Positions 24,105-34,594 of a stretch of 64,000 nt of DNA are shown here, piece by piece. Each line of letters opens with the position of its first letter. The stretch's first letter is position 1. A program made the position numbers and the translations under genes. The notes below the pieces were generated by a model. That model saw nothing but the letters and a program-made list of their open reading frames with translations, did no database searches and was not told the origin of the DNA. Source of the DNA: Trogon surrucura (Eukaryota > Chordata > Aves > Trogoniformes > Trogonidae); the NCBI GenBank assembly GCA_020746105.1, contig CM036619.1, forward strand, positions 1,451,395 to 1,515,394, in the 5' to 3' direction.

Positions 24105-24520
24105 CGTCTGAAGAGGAGGCTCAGGGAGGATCTTATCAAAGTCTATAAATGCCTGGAGGGAGGGTACGAGGAGGACGGAGCCAGGCTGTTGTCAGTGGTG
24201 CCTGGTGATGGGACCAGAGGAGGCTCTGTCTGAACGTCAGGAAAAACTTCTTCACTGTGAGGGTGATCAAACGCTGGCACAGGTTGCCTGGGGAGGTTGT
24301 GGAGTCTCCATCCTTGGAGATGTTAAAAAAATGTGTAGACATGGCACTTTGGGACATGATTTAGTGGTCACGGTGGTGTTGAGTTGACACTTGGACTTGA
24401 TCATCTTGATCAAAAGCCGTCTAGACCTGGTCCTGAGAACCTGGATCTAGGTGGCTCACTTGGAACAAGGAGATCAGATGATGTCCAGAGGTCCCTTCCA
24501 ACCTTAACCATTCCATGATC
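24105..24520 (+). mobile_element. CR1 3' part, rearranged end
   Basis: GAAGAGGAGGCTCAGGGAGG start. After CTTGATCATCTTGATC the sequence jumps to a second terminal segment ending GGTCCCTTCCAACCTTAACC, so the 3' end appears made of two pieces. Confidence 0.85.
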
Positions 24521-24599
24521 TCTTTTCAACTAATTTGTCGAGGTTCAGCCATCACAACTCAACCAGGTTTTGAGAAAGTAAGCAATTAAAAAGGAAACA

Positions 24600-24830
24600 A
24601 AAAGGGCTAAAGTTGCACCGGCTGAGTTTTAGATCAGATATTAGGAAAAAATTCTTTACTGAAAGAGTGGTGAAGCATTGGAACAGGCTGCCCAGGGCAG
24701 AGGTGGAGTCACCATCCCTGGAGATGTTCAAAAAATGTTTAGATGTGGCACATGGGGACATGGTTTAGTGGTCACGGTGGTATTAAATTGACACTTGGGC
24801 TTGGTGATCTTAGAAATCTTTTCCAACCTT
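24600..24830 (+). mobile_element. CR1 3' end, group D
   Basis: TTTTAGATCAGATATTAGG to TTTTCCAACCTTA. The octamer tail is missing; the next copy starts exactly there. Confidence 0.9.
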
Positions 24831-25017
24831 AGGTGGTGAGACCCTGGTGCAGGTTTCCCAGAGATGGGGTGGAAGCCCCATCCCTGGAAGTTTTTGAGGC
24901 CAGGCTGGATGGGGCTCTGGGCAGCCTGATCTAGTGGGGGATGTCCCTGCCCATGGTGGGGGGTTGGAACGAGATGATCTTTAAGGTCCCTTCCAACCCT
25001 GACAAATCTATGATTCT
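24831..25017 (+). mobile_element. CR1 3' end, group F, fused to the previous copy
   Basis: TGGTGAGACCCTGGTGCAGG through GATGATCTTTAAGGTCCC, ending AAATCTATGATTCTC. Same orientation and no gap to its neighbour. Confidence 0.9.
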
Positions 25018-25119
25018 CATTTCCAATGCATACCCAGACACAGGCAGTTCATTTGGATGCTCCATGTGGATTTCATTACCTTCCATGCTAAAATGAGCAT
25101 TTCCTTACCGTTGCCCTCT

Positions 25120-25660
25120 CGCAAGCGCCCCCATACCAGTTCAGTGTCGTGCCTGACGGGTTAAGATAACTTTGCCTGAGGTCTGTTCGACGTAAAGGAA
25201 TTAGCGAAGCCGATTTGGCCTTAATTCCCCAAATGTTCAAATACCGCGATGGGTTCGGAACCTGCTAAAACGTTTCGGCTGCAAAGCCCCCTCTTCTCTC
25301 GTCCTCTGCGAATGTTACAGCCTGAACAGCCGTCTTGCTTGAGGTCACAGGTAAAGCACTTGTGATCGGTTGGATTTATTTCCTACTAAGCGGCAGTTCG
25401 TGATCGTAAAGCGTCGTTTACATTCTGGCATAAATAGCCGTCGCTCTGGAAAGAGCTCCGAACCGAACGAGTGTGAAAATTAAATTCCCCTCTTAAACCG
25501 AAGGATGGTCCTTTTGGAAGCTGATTCCGGCAGCAATATAATTAACCTCTCGCTGTGCCGTTCCGTGTGAACATATTGAGCACGCTCTGTGATAATCATC
25601 CCGTAATGCTGGTGTCTGCTTTCACGCGGAATTCGTAACGGTATTACAGTAATCCCAAAT
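25120..25660. promoter_or_regulatory. candidate conserved non-coding element
   Basis: A long non-repetitive block with no convincing exon, containing GAATTAGCGAAGCCGATTTG near 25197, CAATATAATTAACCTCTCGC near 25534 and many CpGs in an AT-rich setting, which is unusual for neutral vertebrate DNA. Confidence 0.38.
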
Positions 25661-26400
25661 CCTTTTGTTAACTCTCGGGACTTGGCCAAGTTGGTGGCCA
25701 AGAACGAAAGGCGTCGGAGCCGCGCGCCTCAGGGCTGACGCCTCGCGGGTGCTTCCGGCGTAAAGGGTGTTTCCCAACAAGATTTGCACCCAAAAAAGAT
25801 TTGCTTTTGGGCCTGGGAGCTGCGACGAAACTTGATTCAGGTTCGCCCACGGGTTTATCCTCGTTGCAAGGTCATTTGATGCATTAATAGATCTGTTAAT
25901 AGAACTCTTGAAAGGTCTGTGCAGGAGTTGGGTAGGTCCATGCAGGTAGGTCCACAACTTCTTCTGGAGCTGCACAAGGGTTTTTGAAGGCCGTTGGAAG
26001 AAGACCTACACTGGCTCTTACCTTGTAGCTTCTGGGACCCTTCCTCTTTTTCGCACGTTATTCGGTGTAATTGCTATTATCCGCTTTCTACTGCCGCATC
26101 TGGTCCCCAAAACCAGCTGCTGCCCTCTTAGTTTAACCCATCTTCTCTTACTCTCTCTCAATTTTTTCCTTTATTTGCCGTATCCATCCCATCCTCAGTA
26201 TTTCTCGCCCAGGGAATTGTGTTGGGGATGGGGATACCTCCAGGGACGTTGGGTGCTTGGGGAGCTCTGCCGTCTCTGCACCCAACGACGAGCAGAATCT
26301 CTCTGAGAATGCTTGGCAAAAGGATGTTGAGGGTTCTTTTCCATCTCTGTCTACACCAGGGTAGTTCACCTTCCTGATTTTAGGGACGATGCTGTGGACA
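25661..26400. other. unique DNA, possibly more conserved sequence
   Basis: Includes GATGCATTAATAGATCTGTT near 25877 and GGTGTAATTGCTATTATCCG near 26063, resembling homeodomain site clusters. No exon seen. Confidence 0.35.
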
Positions 26401-27515
26401 TCTCAGCAGAGAGGGACCTGGGGATATTGGTGGACAACCAGCTGAAGATGAGGCAGCGGTGTGCCCAGGTGGCCAAAAATGCCAATAGCATCCTGACCGC
26501 TATCAAGAATCATAGAATGTTCGGGGTTGAAAGGCACCTCTAGAGATCACCCAGTCCAACCCCCTGCCAGAGCAGGGTCACCCAGGGCAGTCACACAGGA
26601 ACGTGTCCAGGTGAGGTTTGAAAATCTCCAGAGCAGGAGACTCCACACCCTCTCTGGGCAGCCTGTGCCAGGACTCTGGCACCCTCACAGTATAACAGTG
26701 TCTTCTCACGTTGAGTTGGAACTTCCCATGTTCTAACTCATGTCTCTTATTCCCTGTCCTATTCCTGGGCACCACTGTGAAGAGACCGGCACCTTCCTCT
26801 TGACCCCCACCCCTCAGGTATTTCTATACATTGATAAGATCCTCTCTCAGCCTTCTCTTTTCAAGGCTAAACAGCTGCAGTTCTCTCAGTCTTTCTTCAT
26901 ATCAGAGTTATTCAAGTCCCTTGATCATCCTTGCAGGAATGGTGCTGCCAGCAGGACCAGGGAAGTCATTGTACCCGTTGCACTTGGCACTAGTGAGGTC
27001 ACATCTTGAATCCTGGGTTCAGTTTTGGGCCCCTTATGACATGAAAGACATCGAGGTGCTGGAGCGTGTCCAGAGAAAGGCAACAAAGCTGGTGAAGGGT
27101 CTAGAGGACGGGTCTTACACGGAGTGGCTGAGGGAAGTGGGGTTGTTCAGCCTGGAGTAAAGGAGGCTGAGAGGAGACGTTCTCACTCTCCACAGCTCCC
27201 TGAAAGGAGGGGGTAGCAAGCTGGAGGTCGGTCTGTTCAACCAAGGAACAGATGATAGGACAAAAGGAAATGGCCTCAAGTTGCATGGAGGGAAGTTTAG
27301 TTTGGATATTAGGAAAAAAATCTTTACTGAAAGGGTTCTCAGGCGTTGCAATGGGTTGCCCAGGGCGGTGGTGGAGTCCCCTTCGCCGGAGGTATTTAAG
27401 GGTCAGGCAGACGTAGTGCTCGGGGATCTGGTTTAGTCAAGGACTTGTCAGTGTTGGGTTAAAGGTTGGACTCGATGCTCTTAAAGGTCTTCTCCAATCT
27501 GGGCAATTCTGTGGT
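26401..27515 (+). mobile_element. CR1, group D, split by a nested CR1
   Basis: The left part ends in the ORF2 segment (encoded ILTAIKN) at about 26510. The right part resumes at 26941 with GGTGCTGCCAGCAGGACC, directly continuing the expected protein ([12 protein letters not shown]). The total without the insert is about 680 bp. The tail is decayed (GGGCAATTCTGTGG). Confidence 0.92.
26508..26937 (-). mobile_element. CR1, group B, nested insertion of about 430 bp
   Basis: Starts AATCATAGAATGTTCGGGG and ends near CTTGATCATCCTTGCAGG. AAT occurs at both junctions, compatible with a 3-bp target duplication. Confidence 0.92.
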
Positions 27516-28057
27516 TTTATCAGCAGCTGGCATTATTTTTGGTGAGGTTCCCAGTGCATCCTCAGCGGCTCCAAATGTGGTGGCCGCAGTGTGGGACTGT
27601 CCAGCGCAGCTCACGGCATCGGCGCTGGCACGTTACCCGTTGAGCGCTGTTTGCAAAATACCTGCTGCTGCGCGCAAGCGCGATATTGGACCAAGGCGAA
27701 GCTGCTGCCCAGCTTAACAAGAGAAAGCAAAACTCACCTTAAAACCCCTCTACGAATCCTTTTTTCTGCCCCCAAACTTGCCCTTGCCCGCTGGGATGGG
27801 CTCACCCAGAGGATGATGGAAGAACAAAGGTGACGCTTGGGATTTTCTCTGTGTTTTCCCTCTGTTTCTGCACGTTTTCCTGAGAAGCAGAGGGCTCCCA
27901 GCATCTAAAACTCATCTGAGGATGAATCACCACCTCTCACTCCCTTTGCCCCTGCACCTTTTGCCTTCCCCTTGTATTGCAAAACAACTTGTTGGTGCAA
28001 AACAGCCTTGTGGAAACCTACTTGACATCCGTCCTGAGGCTGTTCTCAACGAGATAG
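27516..28057. other. unique DNA, no gene seen
   Basis: CpG-containing around 27600-27690. No exon recognised. Confidence 0.4.
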
Positions 28058-28400
28058 TGAGCTCTACAACTACCTGACAGGATGGTGTGGAGAGGTTGAG
28101 GCTGGTCTCTTCTCATGGGTAATGAGCGATAGAACCAGAGGGAACGGCTGCAAACTGCACCAGGTCAGGGTTACACTGGAAAAAAAACTGGAAAAAGACT
28201 GAAAAAACTTTCCCAGCAAGAGTAGTCAGAGCTTGGCACAGGCTTCCCAGGGAGGGGGTTGAGTCCCCATCCCTGGGGGTGTTTAAAGATCGTTGAGATG
28301 TGGGGTTGGAGGAGATGGTTTAGAGCTGAGCTTTGTGGAGTAAACAGTTTGACTCGATGATCTCAAAGGTCTTTTCCAACCTGAATGACTCTGTGATTCC
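28058..28400 (+). mobile_element. CR1 3' end, group C
   Basis: GAGCTCTACAACTACCTGAC to CTGAATGACTCTGTGATTCC, with an A-rich duplication (GGAAAAAAAACTGGAAAAAG) near 28176. Confidence 0.9.
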
Positions 28401-28669
28401 CAAGGCTTTTTCAACCTGCAGATTTTCTCTGGGTATGCACGGGGAAGCTGCTGGGCTTGATGGAGCCGTCGCAACCTTGGCAAGGCTTGGCGCGTCGTCT
28501 GCTTGCCACCCAGACCAGAAGAAGTCTTGGTGTGCTCGTTAAACTGCTCTTTGGCAGCACTTGCGTTTGCCTCCTGCATTAGGGAGTTTTGATGCAGGAC
28601 TGCTGCTGCCAGCTCCTTGCTCGCTGGAGAAGTTTCCTTCCTCTGTCGTGGTTGTAAAATTTCATTTTC

Positions 28670-28881
28670 GCAGTTCTTTGCTGTGAGAATGGTGAAATAC
28701 TGACACAGAGAGGTGGTGGGGGCTCCATCCCTGGAGACATTCAAGGTCAGGTTTGATGGGGCTCTGAGCGACCTGATCTGGTTAAAGACGTCCCTGCTCA
28801 CTGCAGGGGGTTGGACTAAATGACCTTTAAAGGTCCTTTTCCAACATCTTCTATGATTTTGTGATTCTGTGATTCTATGAG
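28670..28881 (+). mobile_element. CR1 3' end, group F
   Basis: TTCTTTGCTGTGAGAATGG through GTTGGACTAAATGACCTTTA and a tail of ATTTTGTGATTCTGTGATTC. Confidence 0.92.
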
Positions 28882-30007
28882 CCTCATTCCGGGAGTGGAG
28901 GAAGAGGCAACGGCGGGTTTTGCTGAATCTTTACTTCCAGACCTGGAGCAAATCCCGTGGCGAGAATGTTTGTGGGGTTCGTTTTTGCGTTAGAAGGTGT
29001 TTGTATTCCGAGTGCCCGTCAGCAGGGCTTTTCAGTTGTATTTTTTTGGAGCTGCTTTTTCATTTTGAGGGCGTTTTTTCAATCTCTGCCACCATCAGAG
29101 CCTGTGTTGGGAATTCCGGCACACCGGTCGCATCCTTTGCACACTTTAGCCCCTTATTTTTCTTCCCGATGGTTGTCTTTGAGAAAGCAATTCAGTTTTA
29201 TCCGAGGCTTTTGGCCTCTGCTTTGCATTTTCTTCTTAGTGGACTCATCGTGACTGAGTTCAAAAGACCCTTTAGGGCGACCCTGCTGCGTCGCTTCGCA
29301 TCCCCGAGGTTTCCTCCGGAGCTGGGCGACAATCAAAAATACACCTTGGGCTCCCCAATTTACATTCCTGCTCTCATCTCTCTTCCAAGTGCTGGAAGAT
29401 CAAGGTACGTGTCACTCACCGCTTCCCCGACTGAGGTTTAACAACCACGGAGCTGCCGGTGGTTCGGTTTGCCGCGACATAGACTCAACCACGAGGAGGT
29501 TCTTGGTGGCTGGTGATGGGATTCGGAGACCTGGGAAGACCCAAGTCAAGTCATGCCCCCCACGACATGACTTTATTTTTTTTTTTTTCCCATTCCCATG
29601 CCCATATGGGAAGTGTTTTCTTTCCCAGAAGCAGCAATAATCTCTTGAATTCGGGAATCTGCGCCCCCAAAATTCCCCTTTGCTCGTATCTGTCTTCTCT
29701 CTGCTCATTTTTTTTTGGCAAAAGCGAATAATTCACGGGAGCTTTTAGGGATGGAAGATTTGGAGGAGGTAACAGCAGGTCGATGCTCCCCCCTCCCATT
29801 TTTTGTGCTTTTACAACAGGTTTTGCTTTTTTTTTGTTGAGACTTCCTTGCAAGCCGTCTTAATTCTCTGCTTTTTATTGGGGCTAGGAAAAAAAAAAGC
29901 TATCACTCTTAAACGTTAAAACTTCATTCTTTTTGAGCAGGCACAACATAGAAATAAGAAGCTGTTTGGAAGGGTTAGAGAATATAAAAGTTTAAGGTGC
30001 GGCGGCG
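28882..30007. other. unique DNA, no gene seen
   Basis: T-rich and C-rich with a run of T at about 29575-29590. A + strand frame is open over 28920-29441 (173 codons), but no start context, domain or splice-bounded exon was recognised. Confidence 0.4.
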
Positions 30008-30150
30008 CTTTTTAAAGGATTTTTAAAGAGTTTTTAAAGAGTTTTTAAAGGGTTTTTAAGGGTTTTTTTTAGGGATTTTTTAGGGATTTTTTGAGGATTT
30101 TTAAAGGTTTTTTTAAGGATTTTTAAAGGATTTTTAAAGGATTTTTAAGG
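30008..30150. repeat. short AT-rich minisatellite, unit about 11 bp (GGATTTTTAAA)
   Basis: About 12 imperfect copies of GGATTTTTAAA or GAGTTTTTAAA in a row, with T-length variation in the middle (TTTTTTTTAGGG). Confidence 0.9.
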
Positions 30151-30555
30151 ATGCCAAAAAGCAAGTCAGACCTCCTGTTGTTTCCAGCTCTCCCAGCCTT
30201 GTTTTTGCCTTCCCTGCTTCACCTTCCCAACGGGGTCCCCTCCTCAGCAAAATAAGCAGAGAAGTAAGGATCCGCTCGACCGTGTTGCGTCCAACCCCTA
30301 AAGGATGCGTGAGCTGGCGGGTCCGGAATCCCGGAGCGCCGCGAGAAGAGGTTTTGGCAGCAAATTGCCCATCTCAAGGTCAGCGTTGCGTATTTTTTTT
30401 CCGCACGGGGAGGGACGCACGGCTCCGATATAAAGCACCAACCTCAGCAGCCCGTTGCGATGGGCGCGGGCTGCAAGCCCCGGCTGATAAATGATGCTCA
30501 TATCCCATTCAAATATGATGCAGGCGTGGTGGTTTTTTGTTGTGTTTTTTTTTTT
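30151..30555. other. unique non-coding DNA
   Basis: CpG-containing at 30270-30350, ending in a T run at 30543-30560. No exon seen. Confidence 0.4.
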
Positions 30556-30559
30556 TTTT

Positions 30560-30915
30560 TGTAGTTTGTCTTCCATTGCGGTAGTAAAGTTTTTAATTAG
30601 GAAAGCTAATGAGATCGATTAGTCATTAGGACTGACCTCTGGATCTCCGCGAGGAGCGCGCGTGTGTGCGCCGGGCTGATAACGGGCGACGCTGGGGTAT
30701 TGTTTGTAATAAAAGCGGAAAGTGTTTGATTTGAGCGAAACGTGCCACGGGGAATACATCACGCGGAGAAAGGAAAAAAAAAAAAAATTACAACCCTGGG
30801 AGCCTGTAATGAAGGGAATTAAACCAACATCCTATCTAAATAACATGATTATCTACACAAAACCCCTCGGCTAGCAAGTAATAATAGAAAACCGAGCTCT
30901 TCGGAGAGTCTCTTT
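30560..30915. promoter_or_regulatory. candidate conserved non-coding element
   Basis: Contains AAGTTTTTAATTAGGAAAGC near 30588, GAGATCGATTAGTCATTAGG near 30610 and AGTAATAATAGAAAACCGAG near 30876, a dense set of homeodomain-type cores in unique DNA. Confidence 0.4.
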
Positions 30916-31344
30916 CAGGAGGTGGTTAATGCTGGAGCCGCGCACGCAGGCACTTTCAGAAGAGCAGCTTCGGCATGAATGCACCATCCAATTACCGCCG
31001 GGGAATAGAGTTTACCAGGTGCCAGCCCGTTTGTGCAAAGAGAGGGAAGGGACGTGGACACCCGCGAGCCGGGACAATTTGGGGACGTCTGTTTCTAGAG
31101 TGAGGCGGGGGACGGCGTCTGGCGGGAGTTTGATGAGGTTCCGCGTTGGTTGGTAGCAGCTAGGGAGGGGGGAAAAGAAAGTTAATAATGTATTCGGCAG
31201 ATTCTCGGCTTAATTATTTTATAAGGTCGGAGCGGTGGAGGGAAAGGGTCAACTCGTGCCGTTGGTGTTTGGGGAGGACGCGGGGTTGTGGCGCTCATCC
31301 CTTCTCTGGTGCAAAAGAGCTGCTTTGGGTGCGTGGTTGATGCA
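30916..31344. other. unique non-coding DNA
   Basis: No exon seen. Possibly an extension of the preceding candidate element up to about 31030. Confidence 0.35.
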
Positions 31345-32055
31345 TGGATTAGGGGACGTCCTGCTGGAAAGCAGCCCCATGGAGAAAGACCTTGAAGTCC
31401 CCGTGGGCAGGGAGTGTCCCTGGGACAGCAACGGGCCCTTGTGGCCAAGAGGGACACTGGGATCCTGGAGGGCACCAAGAAAAATGTGTTCAGCAGGGCT
31501 GGGGAGGTTCTCCTGCCCCTCTGCTCTGCCCTGGGGAGACCACCCGTGGAATCCTGTGTCCAGTTTGGGGCTCCCAAGTTCCAGAGAGACAGGGACCTAC
31601 TGGAGAGAGTCCGAGGGAGAGCTACGAGGGGGATCAAGGGACTGAACATCTCTGCTGTGAAGAGAGACTGAGAGAGCTGGGGCTGTTCAGCCTTGAGAGG
31701 AGACGGCTGAGAGGGGACCTTATGAATGTGTAGAAATATCTGAGGGGTGGGGGTCAAGGGGAAGGGGACAATCTCTTCTCAGTGGTGCCCAGCAACAGAA
31801 CAAGGAATAATGGGTTTAAGTTGGAACATGGGAAGTTCCACCTCAACATGAGGAGAAGCTTCTTGGCCGTGTGGGTACCGGAGCCCTGGCCCAGGCTGCC
31901 CAGAGAGGGTGTGGAGTCTCCTGCTCTGGAGACTTTCCAACCCGCCTGGACACTTTCCTGTGTGACCTTTTCCAGGTGATCCTGCTCTGGCAGGGGGTTG
32001 GACTGGATGATCTTTCGACGTCCCTTCCAACCCCCAACACTCTGTGATTCTGTGA
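31345..32055 (+). mobile_element. CR1, group B, about 710 bp
   Basis: Starts GGATTAGGGGACGTCCTGC in the ORF2 C-terminal part and ends CTCTGTGATTCTGTGA. Close to the copies at 9878 and 35709; frame broken by a stop after GLNISAVKRD and others. Confidence 0.95.
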
Positions 32056-32305
32056 ATCACCTCCCTTGGCCTCCTGGCCACGCTTCTTTCAACACAACCC
32101 AGGAGAGGACTGGCTTTCTGGGCTGCGAGCCCACATCGCTGGCTCATTCCCTTTTGTCACCCGCCAGGATCCCAAAGTCCTTCCCCACAGGCTGCTCCCC
32201 ATCCATTCATCCCCCAGCCCGTATTGATTTGGGGATTGTCCCAACCCGGATTCAAGATCTTGCCCTCATTGAACTTCATGAGATTCACATCAGCCCAGAG
32301 AACAT
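32056..32305 (-). mobile_element. CR1 ORF2 fragment, no 3' end
   Basis: The minus strand encodes KDFGILAGDKREMSQRC and AAQKASPLLGCVERSVA. It has no tail, and the tail of the 31345 copy abuts its 3' side, so it is probably an older element broken by that insertion. Confidence 0.85.
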
Positions 32306-33235
32306 CTAGAGTTTTTTTTTAATTCCATTTATTATAATTTCCTTTATTTTAATTTTGATTTCAAACCACCAAAAGCTCTTTAAGTTACCGGCGTTAACTT
32401 CCTGACTTTCCAGTTTGTTCGACATTTCCTGGTTGACTTTACCCACCCTTACTGGTAGGCTACTGGTTTTCTGGATGCTCCTCGGTGGTCTCCAAGACAT
32501 CATCCAAACTCTGCTGCTTACTGAGACCCCACAGAACACAATTTACGTTATTTTGGTGCATTAATGAAGCGTAGAGGGGGCCCGCTTAGGAGTCAGAGGG
32601 ATGTAAAAAGAGTCTCTCTTAAAATAACCCTTCGGTGTGAGGACCCGGCTTCGTGCGTGGTGCAAACCGGGGGCTGGGGGTCCCACATGCTGCCGCGTGG
32701 GCCAGCTCGACGCCGAGTTAGAGCTGGTAAGGCCGTTTCTACCGAGCGCCTTCCAGATTTCATTGCAGTCAGATAAAAGAAGTTGTTTGTCACGAGCTTG
32801 CTGGGGATTTTGCAGAAGGCGCTGAAGGCTGCGCATCCCTCCGTACGCTCCTCGCTCGTTGATCTTACGGTGCGGTGTCGGGGAACGTTGGGATCGTAAC
32901 GCAAAAATCCCGGTGGTTCCTCTTTCTTCTCCCCGCCGTGGCAGAAGTTTTAATGCTCTGGCTGAGTTTGGGAGTGGAAATTCGCGCTGCGTCGTCCCTC
33001 CCGAACCCAATGCGAGACACCGGCAATGCACAAAAAGGAAAATATTCTCCTTATTGAACTGTAAACCCACAGGAGTGCAGGGAGACGGGGAAGCTGCTCC
33101 CTCTCACAAATGCATTCCCTTATTTTTCTTGTTTCGACGCACATCCTGCATCCCGAGAGGACCGGTTTACCCAGGACGCAACCTTATTCTCACGGATGGG
33201 GATGGGTACAACGTTTTCAGGGGAAATAACGATTC
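32306..33235. other. unique DNA upstream of the exon
   Basis: An AT-rich start (32310-32360) then CpG-containing sequence. Long overlapping open frames at 32560-33263 on both strands are not recognised as coding. Confidence 0.4.
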
Positions 33236-33239
33236 TCCT

Positions 33240-33560
33240 TTTCCCCTCTCAACCTTGCAATAATTTTAATTAGAGTATCTCCAAGAAAAACAGCCGTCCC
33301 TTTAAATCAGTTGTAAAACCAGAAGGCTTAGTCTCAGCATGTAGTGTCAGCTTTAATTATCTGGGCAGTTATGGCTGTATGTTATAAAAGTCGGGCAATT
33401 AGACGCATTCCTTAAAGCTGTGGAAAAAAATAAAGATAAAATTTGCAAGCTATCAAGTGGAGGAAACCCAGAGTCAAACATATAACTGTTAATTGCATGA
33501 AACGTTCAGCAGAATAAACCGGCGCGTAGATCATCCTGCAGATACAACCAAAATGGGAAT
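33240..33560. promoter_or_regulatory. candidate conserved non-coding element near the ZC3H3 exon
   Basis: Unique AT-rich block 300-600 bp upstream of the exon: CAATAATTTTAATTAGAGTA near 33258, GTCAGCTTTAATTATCTGGG near 33347, GGGCAATTAGACGCATTCC near 33393 and CTGTTAATTGCATGAAACG near 33486. Repeated TAATTA cores and absence of sustained frames resemble deeply conserved enhancers. Confidence 0.45.
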
Positions 33561-33859
33561 GATGAAGTGCATAAATGTGTGTCCAACGTAGATGTCGGGG
33601 ATCAAGGTATTGTTGGTGAAGACATGGTTCCTCTGATAGAGTTTTGCTGCCGAGATGGTAAAGCCAAACACCCCCAAGCCCGCCAGAGCCTTTCCGTTAC
33701 CATCAAGCGTGGTGGTCCCATGCCTGACACACCCCAGGGGTCTTTGGCCCCTTTTGCAGGTGCTAAAGAATTGGCTGTAGGAGCTACGTTGGTGAGATCC
33801 CTTCTGCCCCACGCACACCCGAATTTCAAGCCCTTTTTTCCCCTTTTGCTTTCTCGTAG

Positions 33860-34010
33860 GAGCCAACTTGCACTTCGGAAGGAGCCCCCCAGCCAACAAG
33901 GTGATCAAGACCCGCTACAGGATAGTGAAGAAGAACGTGGTGTCTCCAGCCTTGTCGTCCTTCAGCAGCCCCGTTCCCAACTGGAAGACGAGACGTCCCG
34001 TGACGTCCAG
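33860..34010 (+). CDS. ZC3H3: internal coding exon of ZC3H3 (zinc finger CCCH-type containing 3)
   Basis: Seen: a 151-nt open segment reads (after 2 nt finishing a split codon) ANLHFGRSPPANKVIKTR, then YRIVKKNVVSPALSSFSS and PVPNWKTRRPVTS, and ends with 2 nt of the next codon. It is preceded by a strong pyrimidine tract ending TCTCGTAG and followed by CCAG|GTAATT, so both splice sites fit the + strand. Known: human ZC3H3 contains SKVIKTRYRIVKK followed by an SP-rich stretch and a W-x-x-R-R motif, N-terminal to its five CCCH zinc fingers; the spacing matches here. ZC3H3 (Smicl in frog) is a nuclear protein linked to CPSF, polyadenylation and mRNA export. The exon carries no zinc finger. Upstream intron is phase 1 and downstream intron phase 2, so skipping it would shift the frame. 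No flanking exon was recognised. The antisense strand has open stretches too, judged shadows. Confidence 0.88.
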
Positions 34011-34039
34011 GTAATTCTTCCATCCCTTGCTTGAGCCAA

Positions 34040-34398
34040 GGGAGCTCCCACGTTGGCTCCGTGTTGTTACCGTTGCGCGTTCGTCGCTTAATTTCTCTTA
34101 TTTGTTCAGCTGCTTCTACGTGGATTTTATTGACTTAGAGTGTAAAATCGTATTAGTAATCGCGTTAGCTGGAGTCGCCGGCCAACAGCTTACTGCGGTC
34201 CGTGGCTTCCTATTTATTCCTGGTTTGGATTAATTGTTTTCACAAAGCACTTAAATAAGCCGTAAATAAGATGAATAAACGCAGAGGTTTACATCAGACC
34301 TAAGTAAACTCATTACTTGTTCTTAGAGCTAGACGTGGCCCGGTAATTAGGCACGGTCAAGCCCTCTGCTTTGTAACGGCGTCGTGTGTGTTGGTGCT
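34040..34398. promoter_or_regulatory. candidate conserved non-coding element just after the exon
   Basis: Starts about 30 bp after the donor. Contains TCGTATTAGTAATCGCGTTA near 34149 and GGTTTGGATTAATTGTTTTC near 34222. Unique and AT-rich with scattered CpGs. Confidence 0.38.
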
Positions 34399-34594
34399 AC
34401 AGAGGAGCTTATTTGAGTCCCCGTCCCTGGAGGTTGAGTCACCTGAACGCTGAATTGCGATCCTTGAAGGTATTAAAAATCGTGTAGGTGTGGTGCTCAG
34501 GGACATGGTTTAGTGATGAACCTGGGAGTGTTGGGTTAATGGTTGGATTCGATGACCTTAGAGGTCTTGTCCAACCAGTCCAGTGACTCTGTGA
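34399..34594 (+). mobile_element. CR1 3' end, group D, with small internal rearrangement
   Basis: Contains TTTGAGTCCCCGTCCCTGGA and GGGACATGGTTTAGTGATG, with an extra GTTGAGTCACCTGAACGC stretch between them; ends CCAGTGACTCTGTGAAAG. Confidence 0.85.

Larger units (their letters stand above)
1..33859 (+). other. ZC3H3: inferred ZC3H3 intron (upstream of the exon)
   Basis: Inference: because the exon at 33860 is internal and on the + strand, everything to its left is probably intron. The large early ZC3H3 coding exon, expected as an open frame of several hundred codons, is absent, so it should lie beyond the left edge. A short exon hidden in unique sequence cannot be excluded. Confidence 0.6.

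Noticed and set aside
28920-29441. 173-codon + strand open frame
   Set aside because: No domain, no splice-defined boundaries, and overlapping frames are also open; treated as chance.
33826-34023. Minus-strand open frames over the ZC3H3 exon
   Set aside because: The + strand reading matches ZC3H3 and has both splice sites; the minus frames are its shadows.
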